Counted from the first letter of the stretch, positions 1-7,287 are shown. The stretch is DNA of 12,262 nt from CAZWRK01 sp964635875 (GCA_964635875.1 CAZWRK010000121.1:1-12262); one strand, 5' to 3'. The notes: generated by a model not told the origin, from the sequence alone. Translations and numbers: made by a program.

Positions 1-1397
1 CTGCAACAGAAGCCCCAGCAACGACAGAACCCGTCGCTGAGACCTTCAGTGCAGTCGACGAACCTGTACTCGACCCAATGGCCGAGCTCGACGCTAATCT
101 GCCGCCGCTCAGCGCCGCCGATCTGCCCGAACTCGATATTCCACTGTTGGACTTGCCGGAAACCGAGCCGGTTGCAGCAGCCGAAACCGCCGCCGCAATG
201 GAAGCGACCGACCACCTCGCGCAAGCACATAGCGGATGGGATGAGCCTGAGGGCGCGTTGGGTGGCGATGGAATGGGCGATTTGAGTGAACACGTCCCAC
301 TGTTGACCACACCTGAGCCTGAGTCGGTACCTGAGCCTGCTTTAGCAACAGAGGAAGAGGTCACTCAGGCCGAAGCCGTTGAAGAAATTACGCCAGAGGC
401 ACCTGCGCCTACTGTGCCACCAGCACCACACAACACATTGGCAGAAGCCGCACGCAATGGGTCGGCGATTTTGTCAGTTAAAGATGTTGGTAGCAGCAGC
501 ATTGTGCCGCCAAAATCAGTGGATCAAGCCTATCCGCGCCTTGTCGTGATGCGGACTTTGGTCGCGGCGCTGCGCTCAAATTGGGAAAAACTGGTTGAGG
601 GTAGCACATCACACTTTGGCCTATTCCGCGAGGCGTTGCGGGTGCTGGAACAAGATGCGCCTGATCTCAACTGTCCTTCAATTGCCTTGCTGATTCATGC
701 GCTAGGACGGCGAGCCGATAATCTGCCGGTATCCGGCCCGACGCCATGGGAAGCAAAAGCCACTGCACGGGCAATTGATAGCCTCAGCATTGGTTTGGCG
801 TTGTTCCCTGAGTTGCCGGCGGGCGTGTCGGATATGCTCAATAGCGATACCGCAACCTTGCTGAGCGGCGAAAATGGTCAAGGAATCCCGACGCCGCAGC
901 CTGAACCAGAGCCAACGCCTGAGCCGGCACCAGCAACGCCTACCCCTGCAACACCTGCGCCGACTGCGGCCGCAGCGCCAACGGTGATTTCGGTGGAAGA
1001 CTTGCCAGTGCTCAATATGGGCGAGCATGAAGAGGATAATTGGACCGAGGAGTCCGCAGCGACGGCCATTGAGCGAGCTGCATTTATTGCGAAAGCCAAT
1101 GAAATTCTCGGCCAATTAAGCCGCTCGCGCGCCGCCGCGACGAATCCACAGGTGTGCGCGGGGATTGTGAACTTGACGCATATGCTCGGAGAGGCCGCAG
1201 CGGTTGTCGGCGAAATGGCGATCGCAGATCTTGCAACCGCCTTTAGCGAGGCGCTACAGCGTCAACCACGCATGATCTTTAGTGAGCTGGGTTCGGACTC
1301 GCTCATCGTGCTCGACGGTATGCTGAATGAAGCCATGTCAGGAGAGCCGATTGAACCGGCCCCAGATTTGGTCGAAGCATTGAAGCGCAGCCGTTAA
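1..1397 (+). CDS. Acidic proline-rich protein with Hpt-like segments, 5' truncated
   Basis: The frame is open from the left edge (first full codon at 3) to the TAA at 1395-1397, so the true start lies outside the window. The Met codon at 78 is internal and should not be taken as the start. About 464 residues are visible. Nucleotides 3-470 encode an acidic, Ala/Pro/Glu-rich, probably disordered region. A helical block follows at about 520-870, then a Pro/Glu/Thr/Ala linker at 880-985 and a second helical block at 1050-1390. The second block contains HMLGEAAAVVG (His codon 1179-1181), with the spacing of the histidine phosphotransfer motif HxLKGxxxxxG but with Gly-Glu in place of Lys-Gly. The first block has a weaker HALG (His codon 696-698). 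This recalls the Hpt-like modules of FimL or ChpA-type chemosensory proteins of type IV pili, but I cannot assign a family. No signal peptide or membrane segment is visible. A terminator follows directly. Confidence 0.75.
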   Translation, partial: ATEAPATTEPVAETFSAVDEPVLDPMAELDANLPPLSAADLPELDIPLLDLPETEPVAAAETAAAMEATDHLAQAHSGWDEPEGALGGDGMGDLSEHVPLLTTPEPESVPEPALATEEEVTQAEAVEEITPEAPAPTVPPAPHNTLAEAARNGSAILSVKDVGSSSIVPPKSVDQAYPRLVVMRTLVAALRSNWEKLVEGSTSHFGLFREALRVLEQDAPDLNCPSIALLIHALGRRADNLPVSGPTPWEAKATARAIDSLSIGLALFPELPAGVSDMLNSDTATLLSGENGQGIPTPQPEPEPTPEPAPATPTPATPAPTAAAAPTVISVEDLPVLNMGEHEEDNWTEESAATAIERAAFIAKANEILGQLSRSRAAATNPQVCAGIVNLTHMLGEAAAVVGEMAIADLATAFSEALQRQPRMIFSELGSDSLIVLDGMLNEAMSGEPIEPAPDLVEALKRSR

Positions 1398-1413
1398 AGC
1401 GCTGCATCAAAAT

Positions 1414-1450
1414 AAAATAGGCGACCTGAGAACAGGTCGCCTATTTTTTT
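1414..1450. terminator. Bidirectional intrinsic terminator
   Basis: A perfect 15-bp stem (1414-1428 with 1433-1447) closes on the four-base loop AGAA and runs into a T tract (1444-1450) on the plus strand. The stem's left arm starts with AAAA, so the minus-strand transcript also ends in a U-rich tract. It lies between two convergent genes, 17 nt after the plus-strand gene and about 20 nt beyond the rlpA stop, and can serve both. Confidence 0.9.
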
Positions 1451-1471
1451 AGGCTGACACAGAATACGCCG

Positions 1472-2374
1472 CTAGCGCATCACAACAGTCTGAATGTTGA
1501 GACGCTGCGCCACATCGCGTGCGCGTGAGGTCGTGATAAATGGACCCATGCGCAGCTTAAAGAGCCCTTCATGATTGATAATCTCAAGATGCCCTTCGAT
1601 GGATTCGTTGGCGGCTAGAGAAGCCATCCGCGCACGCATCGACTCGGCATTCTCTTGGCTGCCAAAGGCACCCAATTGAAGGAACACGCCACTGCCGTCT
1701 GCGGCAACGGGAATGCGCGGCAAGTTATCATCCAAGCGATCGTTCTGATTCAGCGCGAGGTCGGTATTGGCATTGATGGTATCGCCGCCGCCATCCACTG
1801 GGAAGACACGTTGCACCACGACTTCGGCGCTACCATTGTCGACATAGCCAAGCTTGTACGCTGCAGCATAAGACAGATCAATCAGGCGACTACTGTGGAA
1901 AGGTCCACGGTCGTTAATTTTGACCACGACCGATTTGCCATTGCGCACATTAGTGACCTTGGCATAGCTCGGTATCGGTAAGGTCGGATGAGCGCCCGTC
2001 ATGGAGAACATGTCGTACTCTTCGCCAGAGGACGTTTTTTTGCCGTGGAATTTCTTGCCATACCACGAGGCCACGCCACGGGCTTCATAGCCATCGGCGG
2101 CGGCTTCAGGCACATAGGTTTGACCTAACGCCGTGTATGGCCGGTTGGCAAAGCGATTCAGCGGTTCTTTTTTTGGAACGGCATCGGGGATGGCATCCAA
2201 ATTGACCGGGATAGAATCCGCTGGACCATCGTCCATGTAGTATCCACCGCCCTTGGTCGAAGCGGTTTTGGTCGAAGGGGTCCGACTACTTGAGTGCGGA
2301 CTGCGCGGGGTCGAACAGGCAGCTAAAAATAGACTAATACATACGAGCCATAGCCATCGAGATACGGGTTTCAT
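1472..2374 (-). CDS. rlpA: RlpA-like septal lipoprotein, DPBB plus SPOR
   Basis: RlpA proteins are outer-membrane lipoproteins. They bind denuded peptidoglycan at the division septum and, in some species, act as lytic transglycosylases on it. The 300-residue product starts with a lipoprotein signal (positively charged N-terminus, hydrophobic core, lipobox LAAC with Cys20). A low-complexity Ser/Thr/Pro linker follows, then the double-psi beta-barrel at about 98-190 with ASWYGKKFHG and NDRGP. Glu118, His129 and Asp155 fall where the family's active-site residues are expected. A SPOR domain fills about 229-300. I chose ATG at 2374 because AAGGAA (2383-2388) lies 8 nt upstream of it. An in-frame GTG at 2380 would add two residues but sits only 2 nt from that site. 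The gene is the last of the leftward comF-trmL-rlpA group and ends at the shared terminator. Confidence 0.93.
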   Translation of the reverse strand: MKPVSRWLWLVCISLFLAACSTPRSPHSSSRTPSTKTASTKGGGYYMDDGPADSIPVNLDAIPDAVPKKEPLNRFANRPYTALGQTYVPEAAADGYEARGVASWYGKKFHGKKTSSGEEYDMFSMTGAHPTLPIPSYAKVTNVRNGKSVVVKINDRGPFHSSRLIDLSYAAAYKLGYVDNGSAEVVVQRVFPVDGGGDTINANTDLALNQNDRLDDNLPRIPVAADGSGVFLQLGAFGSQENAESMRARMASLAANESIEGHLEIINHEGLFKLRMGPFITTSRARDVAQRLNIQTVVMR

Positions 2375-2402
2375 CAACACGGTTCCTTATGCTGGCGCGC
2401 CA

Positions 2403-2422
2403 TGACCGGAGATATCCGGTCA
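2403..2422 (-). other. Small hairpin in the trmL-rlpA spacer
   Basis: An 8-bp perfect stem, TGACCGGA (2403-2410) with TCCGGTCA (2415-2422), closes on a four-base loop. It lies between the trmL stop and the rlpA ribosome binding site. No T run follows it on the minus strand, so it is not a standard terminator. It could be an mRNA processing or stability element. Function is unknown. Confidence 0.4.
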
Positions 2423-2433
2423 ATCTAGAGCAG

Positions 2434-2898
2434 CTATGCTCCCCCTACAAAACCTTGCTGTCGCCAAGCCTCATAAACCATGACGGCGACAGTGTTGGAT
2501 AGATTCAAACTGCGACTGTCAGGTCGCATCGGCAGCCGGAGTTTTTGCTCAGGCGGCAAACTATCTAAGATTTCAATGGGAAGCCCGCGGGTTTCCGGCC
2601 CAAATAAAAAAACATCACCGGGACGGAACGCGGTCTGGTCAGGACGGGCTTGGCCTTTTGTGCTAAGCGCGAAGATGCGCCGGCCTTCCAGCTCTCGTAA
2701 ACAATCCGCCCAATTTTCATGCACGACCATGCGTGCATACTCGTGATAATCGAGTCCCGCTCGACGCAATTTGGCGTCTTCGAGGGGAAAACCAAGCGGT
2801 TTGACCAGATGCAACTCACAGCCGGAATTGGCGCATAAACGAATGATATTGCCAGTATTTGGCGGGATTTCCGGCTGGAACAGGACAACAGTAAACAT
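2434..2898 (-). CDS. trmL: tRNA (cytidine(34)-2'-O)-methyltransferase TrmL
   Basis: TrmL (YibK) is a SPOUT-class methyltransferase. It uses S-adenosylmethionine to methylate the 2'-hydroxyl of the wobble base in certain leucine tRNAs, acting as a dimer in the cytoplasm. The product has 154 residues, close to the usual family length of about 155-160. It shows the family signatures in order: FQPEIPPNTGNIIR (7-20), FGPETRGLP (99-107) and MRPDSRSLNLSNTVAV (124-139). The last two build the knotted SAM-binding site. The start at 2898 matches the family N-terminus (MFTVVLFQPEIPPNTGN), although no clear Shine-Dalgarno sequence precedes it. The gene lies 55 nt downstream of comF and 59 nt upstream of rlpA, all leftward, which suggests one transcript. 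Confidence 0.95.
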   Translation of the reverse strand: MFTVVLFQPEIPPNTGNIIRLCANSGCELHLVKPLGFPLEDAKLRRAGLDYHEYARMVVHENWADCLRELEGRRIFALSTKGQARPDQTAFRPGDVFLFGPETRGLPIEILDSLPPEQKLRLPMRPDSRSLNLSNTVAVMVYEAWRQQGFVGGA

Positions 2899-2953
2899 AT
2901 AGAGAGGGCGCGATTTTTGCGGATTATCAAAGGGTTAGTCAAGCAGTACGCAT

Positions 2954-3625
2954 TTAGGCACGGGCCAAAACCCAGCCCTCAACACGCGCTGCGCCTTGCT
3001 GCTTAAGGCTTTCAGCCAGCGTAGAGAGTGTTGCGCCAGTGGTCGCAACATCGTCAATTAATACGATATTTTGGCCTTCAACACGCGAATTGGCGCGAAA
3101 AGCACCGCTCAAATTCAGTAAGCGCGCTTCTCGGTTCAAGCTCGCCTGAGGGGCGGTTTCTCGAATACGCTGCACTGCATCATCCCACAGCGCCACGCGG
3201 TAGTGGCGAGCAAGATCACTTGCAAGCTCCCGACTCTGATTGAATCCTCGCTCAAGCAAGCGCGATTTCGCAAGCGGAACCGCAACGATCGCATCAGGTT
3301 GCGGTAAAAATGACACAACCAACCCTTTTTTCATGATCCATGCAATCACACTAGCCAACTCCACACGCCGCCCATATTTAAAGGCATGAATGAGGGCCGA
3401 CAAAGGCCATTCAAAATCACACGCCGCATAGAGTGCATCCAATATGGGAGGCACATCCGCACATTTCAAACACGGCTGATCTCGCCTGATCGGATGTGCA
3501 CACTGCGGGCAATATTGCCCAAGCCGCCACGGCAGCGCCTGAACACAGCCCACACAAAAAGGATCCGCGCCGGCGTCCACGCCGCACAACGCACAATATT
3601 GCTTAAAAAAAAGACGCTTGTTCAA
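2954..3625 (-). CDS. comF: ComF family protein (PRTase-fold, zinc ribbons)
   Basis: ComF-type proteins are cytoplasmic and needed for natural transformation in several bacteria. They have a phosphoribosyltransferase fold, and their exact activity is not settled. The product has 223 residues. Its N-terminus carries four CxxC pairs (Cys11/14, 24/27, 39/42, 52/55), which fit two zinc ribbons. The C-terminal half has the PRPP-loop signature VLIDDVATTGAT (188-199), with Asp191 and Asp192, and the conserved RLLERGFNQS block (122-131). The start is TTG at 3625, preceded by AAGGTGA (3632-3638) at 6 nt. No ATG is available before the first cysteine pair. Codons 4-7 include a run of eight T on the coding strand. 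The gene is divergent from bioB and heads the comF-trmL-rlpA group. Confidence 0.9.
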   Translation of the reverse strand: MNKRLFFKQYCALCGVDAGADPFCVGCVQALPWRLGQYCPQCAHPIRRDQPCLKCADVPPILDALYAACDFEWPLSALIHAFKYGRRVELASVIAWIMKKGLVVSFLPQPDAIVAVPLAKSRLLERGFNQSRELASDLARHYRVALWDDAVQRIRETAPQASLNREARLLNLSGAFRANSRVEGQNIVLIDDVATTGATLSTLAESLKQQGAARVEGWVLARA

Positions 3626-3643
3626 AATGAATCACCTTGTGAT

Positions 3644-3672
3644 TTGACAAGCTCGCACATGCCCACGATGAT
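3644..3672 (+). promoter_or_regulatory. Candidate sigma-70 promoter for bioB
   Basis: A consensus -35 box TTGACA (3644-3649) is followed after 17 nt by GATGAT (3667-3672), which matches four of six bases of the -10 consensus. It would give a bioB leader of about 70 nt. The -35 box lies within the dyad CTTGT-N6-ACAAG (3636-3651), which also covers part of the comF ribosome binding region. A regulator bound there could affect both directions. No full BirA operator was recognised. Confidence 0.4.
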
Positions 3673-3683
3673 TCTCCGCAAGC

Positions 3684-3704
3684 TGCCGCGACGATGTGGC
3701 GGCA
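3684..3704 (+). other. Hairpin in the bioB leader
   Basis: TGCCGC (3684-3689) and GCGGCA (3699-3704) form a 6-bp stem with a 9-nt loop, about 45 nt upstream of the bioB start. No U run follows. It could shape the leader RNA, but short GC-rich stems arise by chance in DNA of this composition. Confidence 0.25.
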
Positions 3705-3749
3705 CATTCATCACCCACCGCCCTCGAATAACTACCGGCCCAATCTCCT

Positions 3750-4736
3750 ATGAATGCTTCCACGCCCCTAACTTTCCAAGCTCCTGCCACGCCGCATTCA
3801 ACACTGCGCCATTGGTCGGTGTGTGACGTCGAAAAACTGTTCGAAACGCCTTTTATGGACTTGGTGTATCGCGCAGCCAGCGTCCATCGTGAGCACTTTG
3901 ACCCCAATAAAGTTCAGTTATCCACACTGCTCTCAATTAAGACCGGTGGCTGCCCAGAAGACTGCGGATATTGCCCACAATCCGCACACCATAATGGTGG
4001 TGTTGCCGCAGAAAAACTGATGGACGTTGAAGACGTGATCGCGGCCGCCAAAATTGCTAAAGAACGCGGCGCTTCGCGCTTCTGTATGGGCGCAGCATGG
4101 CGCGGCCCCAAACAACGCGACTTAGACAAAGTCAAAGAAATGGTCAGCGCGGTCAAAGAACTCGGCATGGAAACCTGTGCGACCTTGGGCTTGCTCAAGG
4201 AAGATCAGGCCGACCAACTCAAAGAAGCGGGCCTCGACTATTACAACCACAACTTGGACACCTCGCCAGAAAAATATAACGACATTATCCAAACCCGCCA
4301 ATATGAAGACCGGCTCGACACCCTTGGCAAAGTCCGCCAAGCCGGATTAAACGTCTGCTGTGGTGGCATTGTCGGTATGAACGAAACCCGCCGCGATCGT
4401 GCCGGACTGGTTGCACAACTCGCGAATCTCGACCCGCAACCCGAGTCGGTACCCATCAATCAACTGGTAAAAGTGGACGGAACGCCACTCGAAAATGCAC
4501 AAGCGCTTGATTGGACAGAATTTGTCCGTACTATAGCAGTAGCACGGATCACCATGCCCAAGAGCTATGTCCGCTTATCTGCCGGTCGCCACGAGATGCC
4601 CGAAGCCATGCAAGCCCTCTGTTTTATGGCGGGTGCAAACTCCATCTTCTACGGCGAAAAATTGCTCACGACAGGGAATCCCGAAGCAGACCACGACCGT
4701 GTGTTGATGGAAAAACTCGATATTCGCCCCCTATAA
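3750..4736 (+). CDS. bioB: Biotin synthase BioB
   Basis: BioB is a radical-SAM enzyme that inserts sulfur into dethiobiotin to give biotin, the last step of the pathway. The product has 328 residues (E. coli 346; the C-terminal tail is shorter here). The radical-SAM cluster motif is CPEDCGYC, with Cys68, Cys72 and Cys75. The auxiliary 2Fe-2S ligands are present at Cys112 (FCMGAAW), Cys143 (ETCATLG) and Cys203 (NVCCGGIVG), with the conserved Arg in VRLSAGR (274-280). YYNHNLDTSPE (164-174) and FMAGANSIFYG are also diagnostic. ATG at 3750 is the only possible start near the conserved N-terminus, because an in-frame TAA lies at 3729-3731. No Shine-Dalgarno sequence is visible before it. This is the first gene of the rightward biotin cluster, divergent from comF. 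Confidence 0.97.
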   Translation: MNASTPLTFQAPATPHSTLRHWSVCDVEKLFETPFMDLVYRAASVHREHFDPNKVQLSTLLSIKTGGCPEDCGYCPQSAHHNGGVAAEKLMDVEDVIAAAKIAKERGASRFCMGAAWRGPKQRDLDKVKEMVSAVKELGMETCATLGLLKEDQADQLKEAGLDYYNHNLDTSPEKYNDIIQTRQYEDRLDTLGKVRQAGLNVCCGGIVGMNETRRDRAGLVAQLANLDPQPESVPINQLVKVDGTPLENAQALDWTEFVRTIAVARITMPKSYVRLSAGRHEMPEAMQALCFMAGANSIFYGEKLLTTGNPEADHDRVLMEKLDIRPL

Positions 4737-4778
4737 GCCGTCACGAAGTTCGCTATTGGCGTAGAAGGGGTGATCTGC

Positions 4779-4784
4779 AAGGAG
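4779..4784 (+). promoter_or_regulatory. Strong Shine-Dalgarno site before the RcnB/CigR-like gene
   Basis: AAGGAG lies 6 nt before the ATG at 4791. It is the only consensus-quality site seen in the bioB-bioC cluster; bioB, bioF, bioH and bioC have weak or no recognisable sites. Confidence 0.75.
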
Positions 4785-4790
4785 ACATAA

Positions 4791-5315
4791 ATGCAACAGA
4801 AAACTGTTCTTGCCACCCTTCTCGCGCTCTCAGCGAGCTTAGCGTTTGCCAGCCAGCCGCAACCGCACCGGATGAGCGGGAAAACGACGCGGGATAACAA
4901 ATCTTATCAAGCCAGTCCGCATGAGAGCGCCAGCAGCAGCGCACGCTGGACAGATGAGCTGCCTGCGAAATATCAGTCCCAAATCAGCATGGAAGAACGC
5001 GAAATCATCGCGCTGCATGCCAAAATTTGGCCGGAAGAGTTTGAAACACCCACGGCCATCAACACCACCGACCTGCCACCCGGACTCCAAAAACGCGTTG
5101 CAGAAGGCAAGGGGCTGCCAAACGGCTGGCAGAAAAAAGTGGTGCAAGGCAAAGTGCTTCCCAAAGATTTACGACTCTATGCCCGCCCGCTCTCTGCGGA
5201 GCTGATGGCCGAGCTGGCACCACAGCCCGCTGGCACTCAATTAGTTGTGCTTGATGGCAAAATTATTCGGCTTCTCAACGCGACACACACGACCCTTGAC
5301 CTCTTTGACCTATAA
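4791..5315 (+). CDS. Secreted RcnB/CigR-like protein of unknown function
   Basis: The 174-residue product starts with a Sec signal peptide (MQQK, hydrophobic core to residue 20, probable cleavage after AFA). A Ser/Arg-rich, probably disordered stretch to about residue 60 follows. Residues 95-124 carry two near-copies of a LPxGxxKxVxxGKxLP unit, and a C-terminal beta segment contains VVLDGKIIRLL (152-162). This arrangement resembles the small periplasmic RcnB/CigR-type family, in which LPPG-K repeats precede a short conserved domain. Some members are linked to nickel/cobalt export or virulence control; no such role can be read from this sequence. There are no cysteines, so a lipoprotein is excluded. 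The gene sits 54 nt after bioB and ends 6 nt before bioF, in the same direction, so it almost certainly shares the biotin transcript. A pathway role is not evident. Confidence 0.8.
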   Translation: MQQKTVLATLLALSASLAFASQPQPHRMSGKTTRDNKSYQASPHESASSSARWTDELPAKYQSQISMEEREIIALHAKIWPEEFETPTAINTTDLPPGLQKRVAEGKGLPNGWQKKVVQGKVLPKDLRLYARPLSAELMAELAPQPAGTQLVVLDGKIIRLLNATHTTLDLFDL

Positions 5316-5321
5316 CTGACC

Positions 5322-6476
5322 ATGCCCGATTTCGACGCTCTGCCCGCCCAGCTTGACGCCCTCGAAGCAAAACACCGCCGCCGCCAGCGCGTCATACTGC
5401 AAAGCCCTCAGAGCGTCGAAGCGCGCATTGATGGCCGCGACTATCTTTGTTTTGCCAGCAATGACTACCTCGGCCTCGCCAATGATCCACGCCTCAAAGC
5501 GGCCTTGATACAAGGCGTCGAGCAATGGGGCTGTGGCAGCGGTGCTTCGGCCTTGGTGACCGGACACAGCGCCGCTCACGAAGCCCTCGAACGTGCCTGT
5601 GCCGCCTTTGTACAACGCGAAAAAGCCCTGCTCTTTGGCGATGGCTTTCTTGCCAATCTGGGCGTTATTCCCGCGCTGTGTGACCGAAGCGACGCCATCT
5701 TTGCCGACCGCCTCAATCACGCCTCGCTCAACGATGCCTGCCAGCTCTCCCGCGCCGACTTCCGGCGCTTTCATCACAACGACCTCAAACAACTCCGCGC
5801 CCAACTCAAAGCCTGTAACAGCCACACCAAACTCATCGCCGTCGATGCCGTGTACAGCATGGATGGCGACGAAGCCCCGCTCGCCGATCTACTCGAAATC
5901 GCCGAGCAAAATCGCGCGTGGTTGTATGTCGATGATGCGCATGGATTTGGCGTACTCAATCAAGGCCACGGCAGCGCGATTGGCTTGGATTCACCCCGAT
6001 TGATTTACATGGCCACTCTCGGCAAAGCCGCGGGCGTTGCAGGGGCTTTTGTGGCGGGACATCAGCAGCTGATCGACTGGCTAGTCACTCGCGCCCACAC
6101 CGCGATTTACACCACAGCCGCGCCACCTGCCCTGGCCGTTGCGCTACAAACGGCATTGAATTGCATCGAACACGATACGATCCGCCGTAAAACGCTCAAC
6201 CAGCACATTGCCCAGCTCCATGCCGGATGCGCCGACTTGCCGTGGTCGCTGATTCCGTCTCGCACCCCCATTCAGGCACTGATTATCGGCGATGATGCAC
6301 AGACCCTTGCCATCGCCCGCGCTCTGCGCGAACAAGGACTCTGGGTGCCTGCAATTCGCCCCCCGACCGTCCCCGATGGCACCGCACGACTCCGGATTTC
6401 TCTCTCGGCGAGCCACAGCAGCGAGCACATTGCACGGCTCATCAGCGCGCTACATCAGGCCGCACAAGCTGTGTAA
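5322..6476 (+). CDS. bioF: 8-amino-7-oxononanoate synthase BioF
   Basis: BioF is a PLP enzyme. It condenses pimeloyl-ACP (or pimeloyl-CoA) with L-alanine, releasing CO2, to give 8-amino-7-oxononanoate in the cytoplasm. The length of 384 residues equals that of the E. coli enzyme. Visible signatures are FASNDYLGLA (44-53), GSGASALVTGH (72-82), the cofactor-stacking His133 in LNHAS, YSMDGDEAPL (178-187), the aspartate in YVDDAHGFG (202-210) and the Schiff-base Lys235 in ATLGKAAGVAGAFVAG. ATG at 5322 follows the preceding stop by 6 nt, which suggests translational coupling. No independent strong ribosome binding site is visible. Confidence 0.97.
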   Translation: MPDFDALPAQLDALEAKHRRRQRVILQSPQSVEARIDGRDYLCFASNDYLGLANDPRLKAALIQGVEQWGCGSGASALVTGHSAAHEALERACAAFVQREKALLFGDGFLANLGVIPALCDRSDAIFADRLNHASLNDACQLSRADFRRFHHNDLKQLRAQLKACNSHTKLIAVDAVYSMDGDEAPLADLLEIAEQNRAWLYVDDAHGFGVLNQGHGSAIGLDSPRLIYMATLGKAAGVAGAFVAGHQQLIDWLVTRAHTAIYTTAAPPALAVALQTALNCIEHDTIRRKTLNQHIAQLHAGCADLPWSLIPSRTPIQALIIGDDAQTLAIARALREQGLWVPAIRPPTVPDGTARLRISLSASHSSEHIARLISALHQAAQAV

Positions 6477-6503
6477 TTTTCCATTTCTCGAAGACCGAAC
6501 CGC

Positions 6504-7271
6504 ATGAATAACCCGCTTTATTTCGAAACCCAAGGCTCTGGCCCCGATGTCGTTTTACTCCACGGCTGGGGCTTGCATGGCGGCGTGTGGCAACGGGTCG
6601 CACAGGCCCTCGCTGCCGATTTTTGCGTGCATTGTGTGGATTTGCCCGGTCACGGCCATAGCCCGTCGCCCACCCCCTTCACACTAGAAGCGCTTGGCGC
6701 ACAACTCAGCGCGGCTTTTCCGCTGCCGGTTCACGTTGTCGGTTGGTCACTCGGCGGACTGCTTGGAATGGAATGGGCGCGGCAAGCGCCCGACACCGTA
6801 TCCACGCTGAGTTTGGTGGCCTCGAGTCCGTGCTTTATCCAACAGCCAGACTGGCCTTACGCGCAAACCCAAGCCGCCGTACAAGCGATCGGCGCATCGC
6901 TGGATCAGCAATTCGAAGCCACACTCAACCGCTTTCTCGCCCTGCAAACGCTGGGTTCGGACTCGGCGCGGGACACACTCTCCGCTCTGCGCGAACTGCT
7001 GTTTAGTCATGGCCGCCCCTCGGGATTGGTCGCGGCGCTCGCTGTACTGGAACAAGCAGATTTGCGGCCGGTGTTATCTCAAATTGATTGTCCGGTGCAC
7101 TTGCTCTACGGCCAACGCGATGCCCTGACGCCCATTGGCGCGGCACGCTGGATGCAAGGCCAATTCCCGAATGCAACGCTGACCGAATTTAAAGCGGCGT
7201 CCCATGCGCCGTTTTTGTCACATGAAGCCGAGTTTATCGACGCCCTTCGTGGGTTTTTACTCGCCCATTAA
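6504..7271 (+). CDS. bioH: Pimeloyl-[ACP] methyl ester esterase BioH
   Basis: BioH is an alpha/beta hydrolase. It removes the methyl group from pimeloyl-ACP methyl ester, ending the elongation cycle disguised by BioC and freeing pimeloyl-ACP for BioF. The product has 255 residues (E. coli 256). It shows the oxyanion segment LLHGWGLHGGVW (18-29), the nucleophile elbow GWSLGG with Ser82, Asp206 in GQRDALTP and His234 in ASHAPF. These are nearly the same positions as the E. coli triad. VDLPGHGHS (45-53) is also typical. The start follows bioF by 27 nt with only a weak ribosome binding site. The position between bioF and bioC supports BioH over a generic hydrolase. Confidence 0.95.
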   Translation: MNNPLYFETQGSGPDVVLLHGWGLHGGVWQRVAQALAADFCVHCVDLPGHGHSPSPTPFTLEALGAQLSAAFPLPVHVVGWSLGGLLGMEWARQAPDTVSTLSLVASSPCFIQQPDWPYAQTQAAVQAIGASLDQQFEATLNRFLALQTLGSDSARDTLSALRELLFSHGRPSGLVAALAVLEQADLRPVLSQIDCPVHLLYGQRDALTPIGAARWMQGQFPNATLTEFKAASHAPFLSHEAEFIDALRGFLLAH

Positions 7272-7275
7272 ATCC

Positions 7276-7287
7276 GGCGCGCGCGCC
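7276..7287. repeat. 12-bp alternating GC palindrome
   Basis: GGCGCGCGCGCC is a perfect palindrome in the 35-nt bioH-bioC spacer. It is made of alternating G and C except at its ends. It could form a very short RNA hairpin or a Z-DNA-prone step, or it may only reflect base composition. Confidence 0.5.

Noticed and set aside
702..1115. Antisense open frame of 137 codons, Arg/Cys-rich
   Set aside because: It is the reverse shadow of the Pro/Glu/Ala linker of the plus-strand gene, with low-complexity composition and no ribosome binding site.
1694..1705. GCCGTCTG resembling a Neisseria DNA uptake sequence
   Set aside because: It lacks the terminal AA of GCCGTCTGAA, occurs once, and lies in rlpA coding sequence.
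3636..3651. CTTGT-N6-ACAAG read as a BirA operator
   Set aside because: BirA sites have longer arms of the TTGTAAACC type separated by about 15 nt. Only TTGT/ACAA is shared here and the spacing is wrong.
3386..3826. Plus-strand open frame of 146 codons across the comF-bioB spacer
   Set aside because: It runs antisense to comF and out of frame into bioB, with an unnatural composition and no family features. The two genes it overlaps are certain.
5310..5825. Antisense open frame of 171 codons in bioF
   Set aside because: It lies wholly opposite the conserved bioF frame and has no recognisable domain; typical shadow in GC-rich coding DNA.
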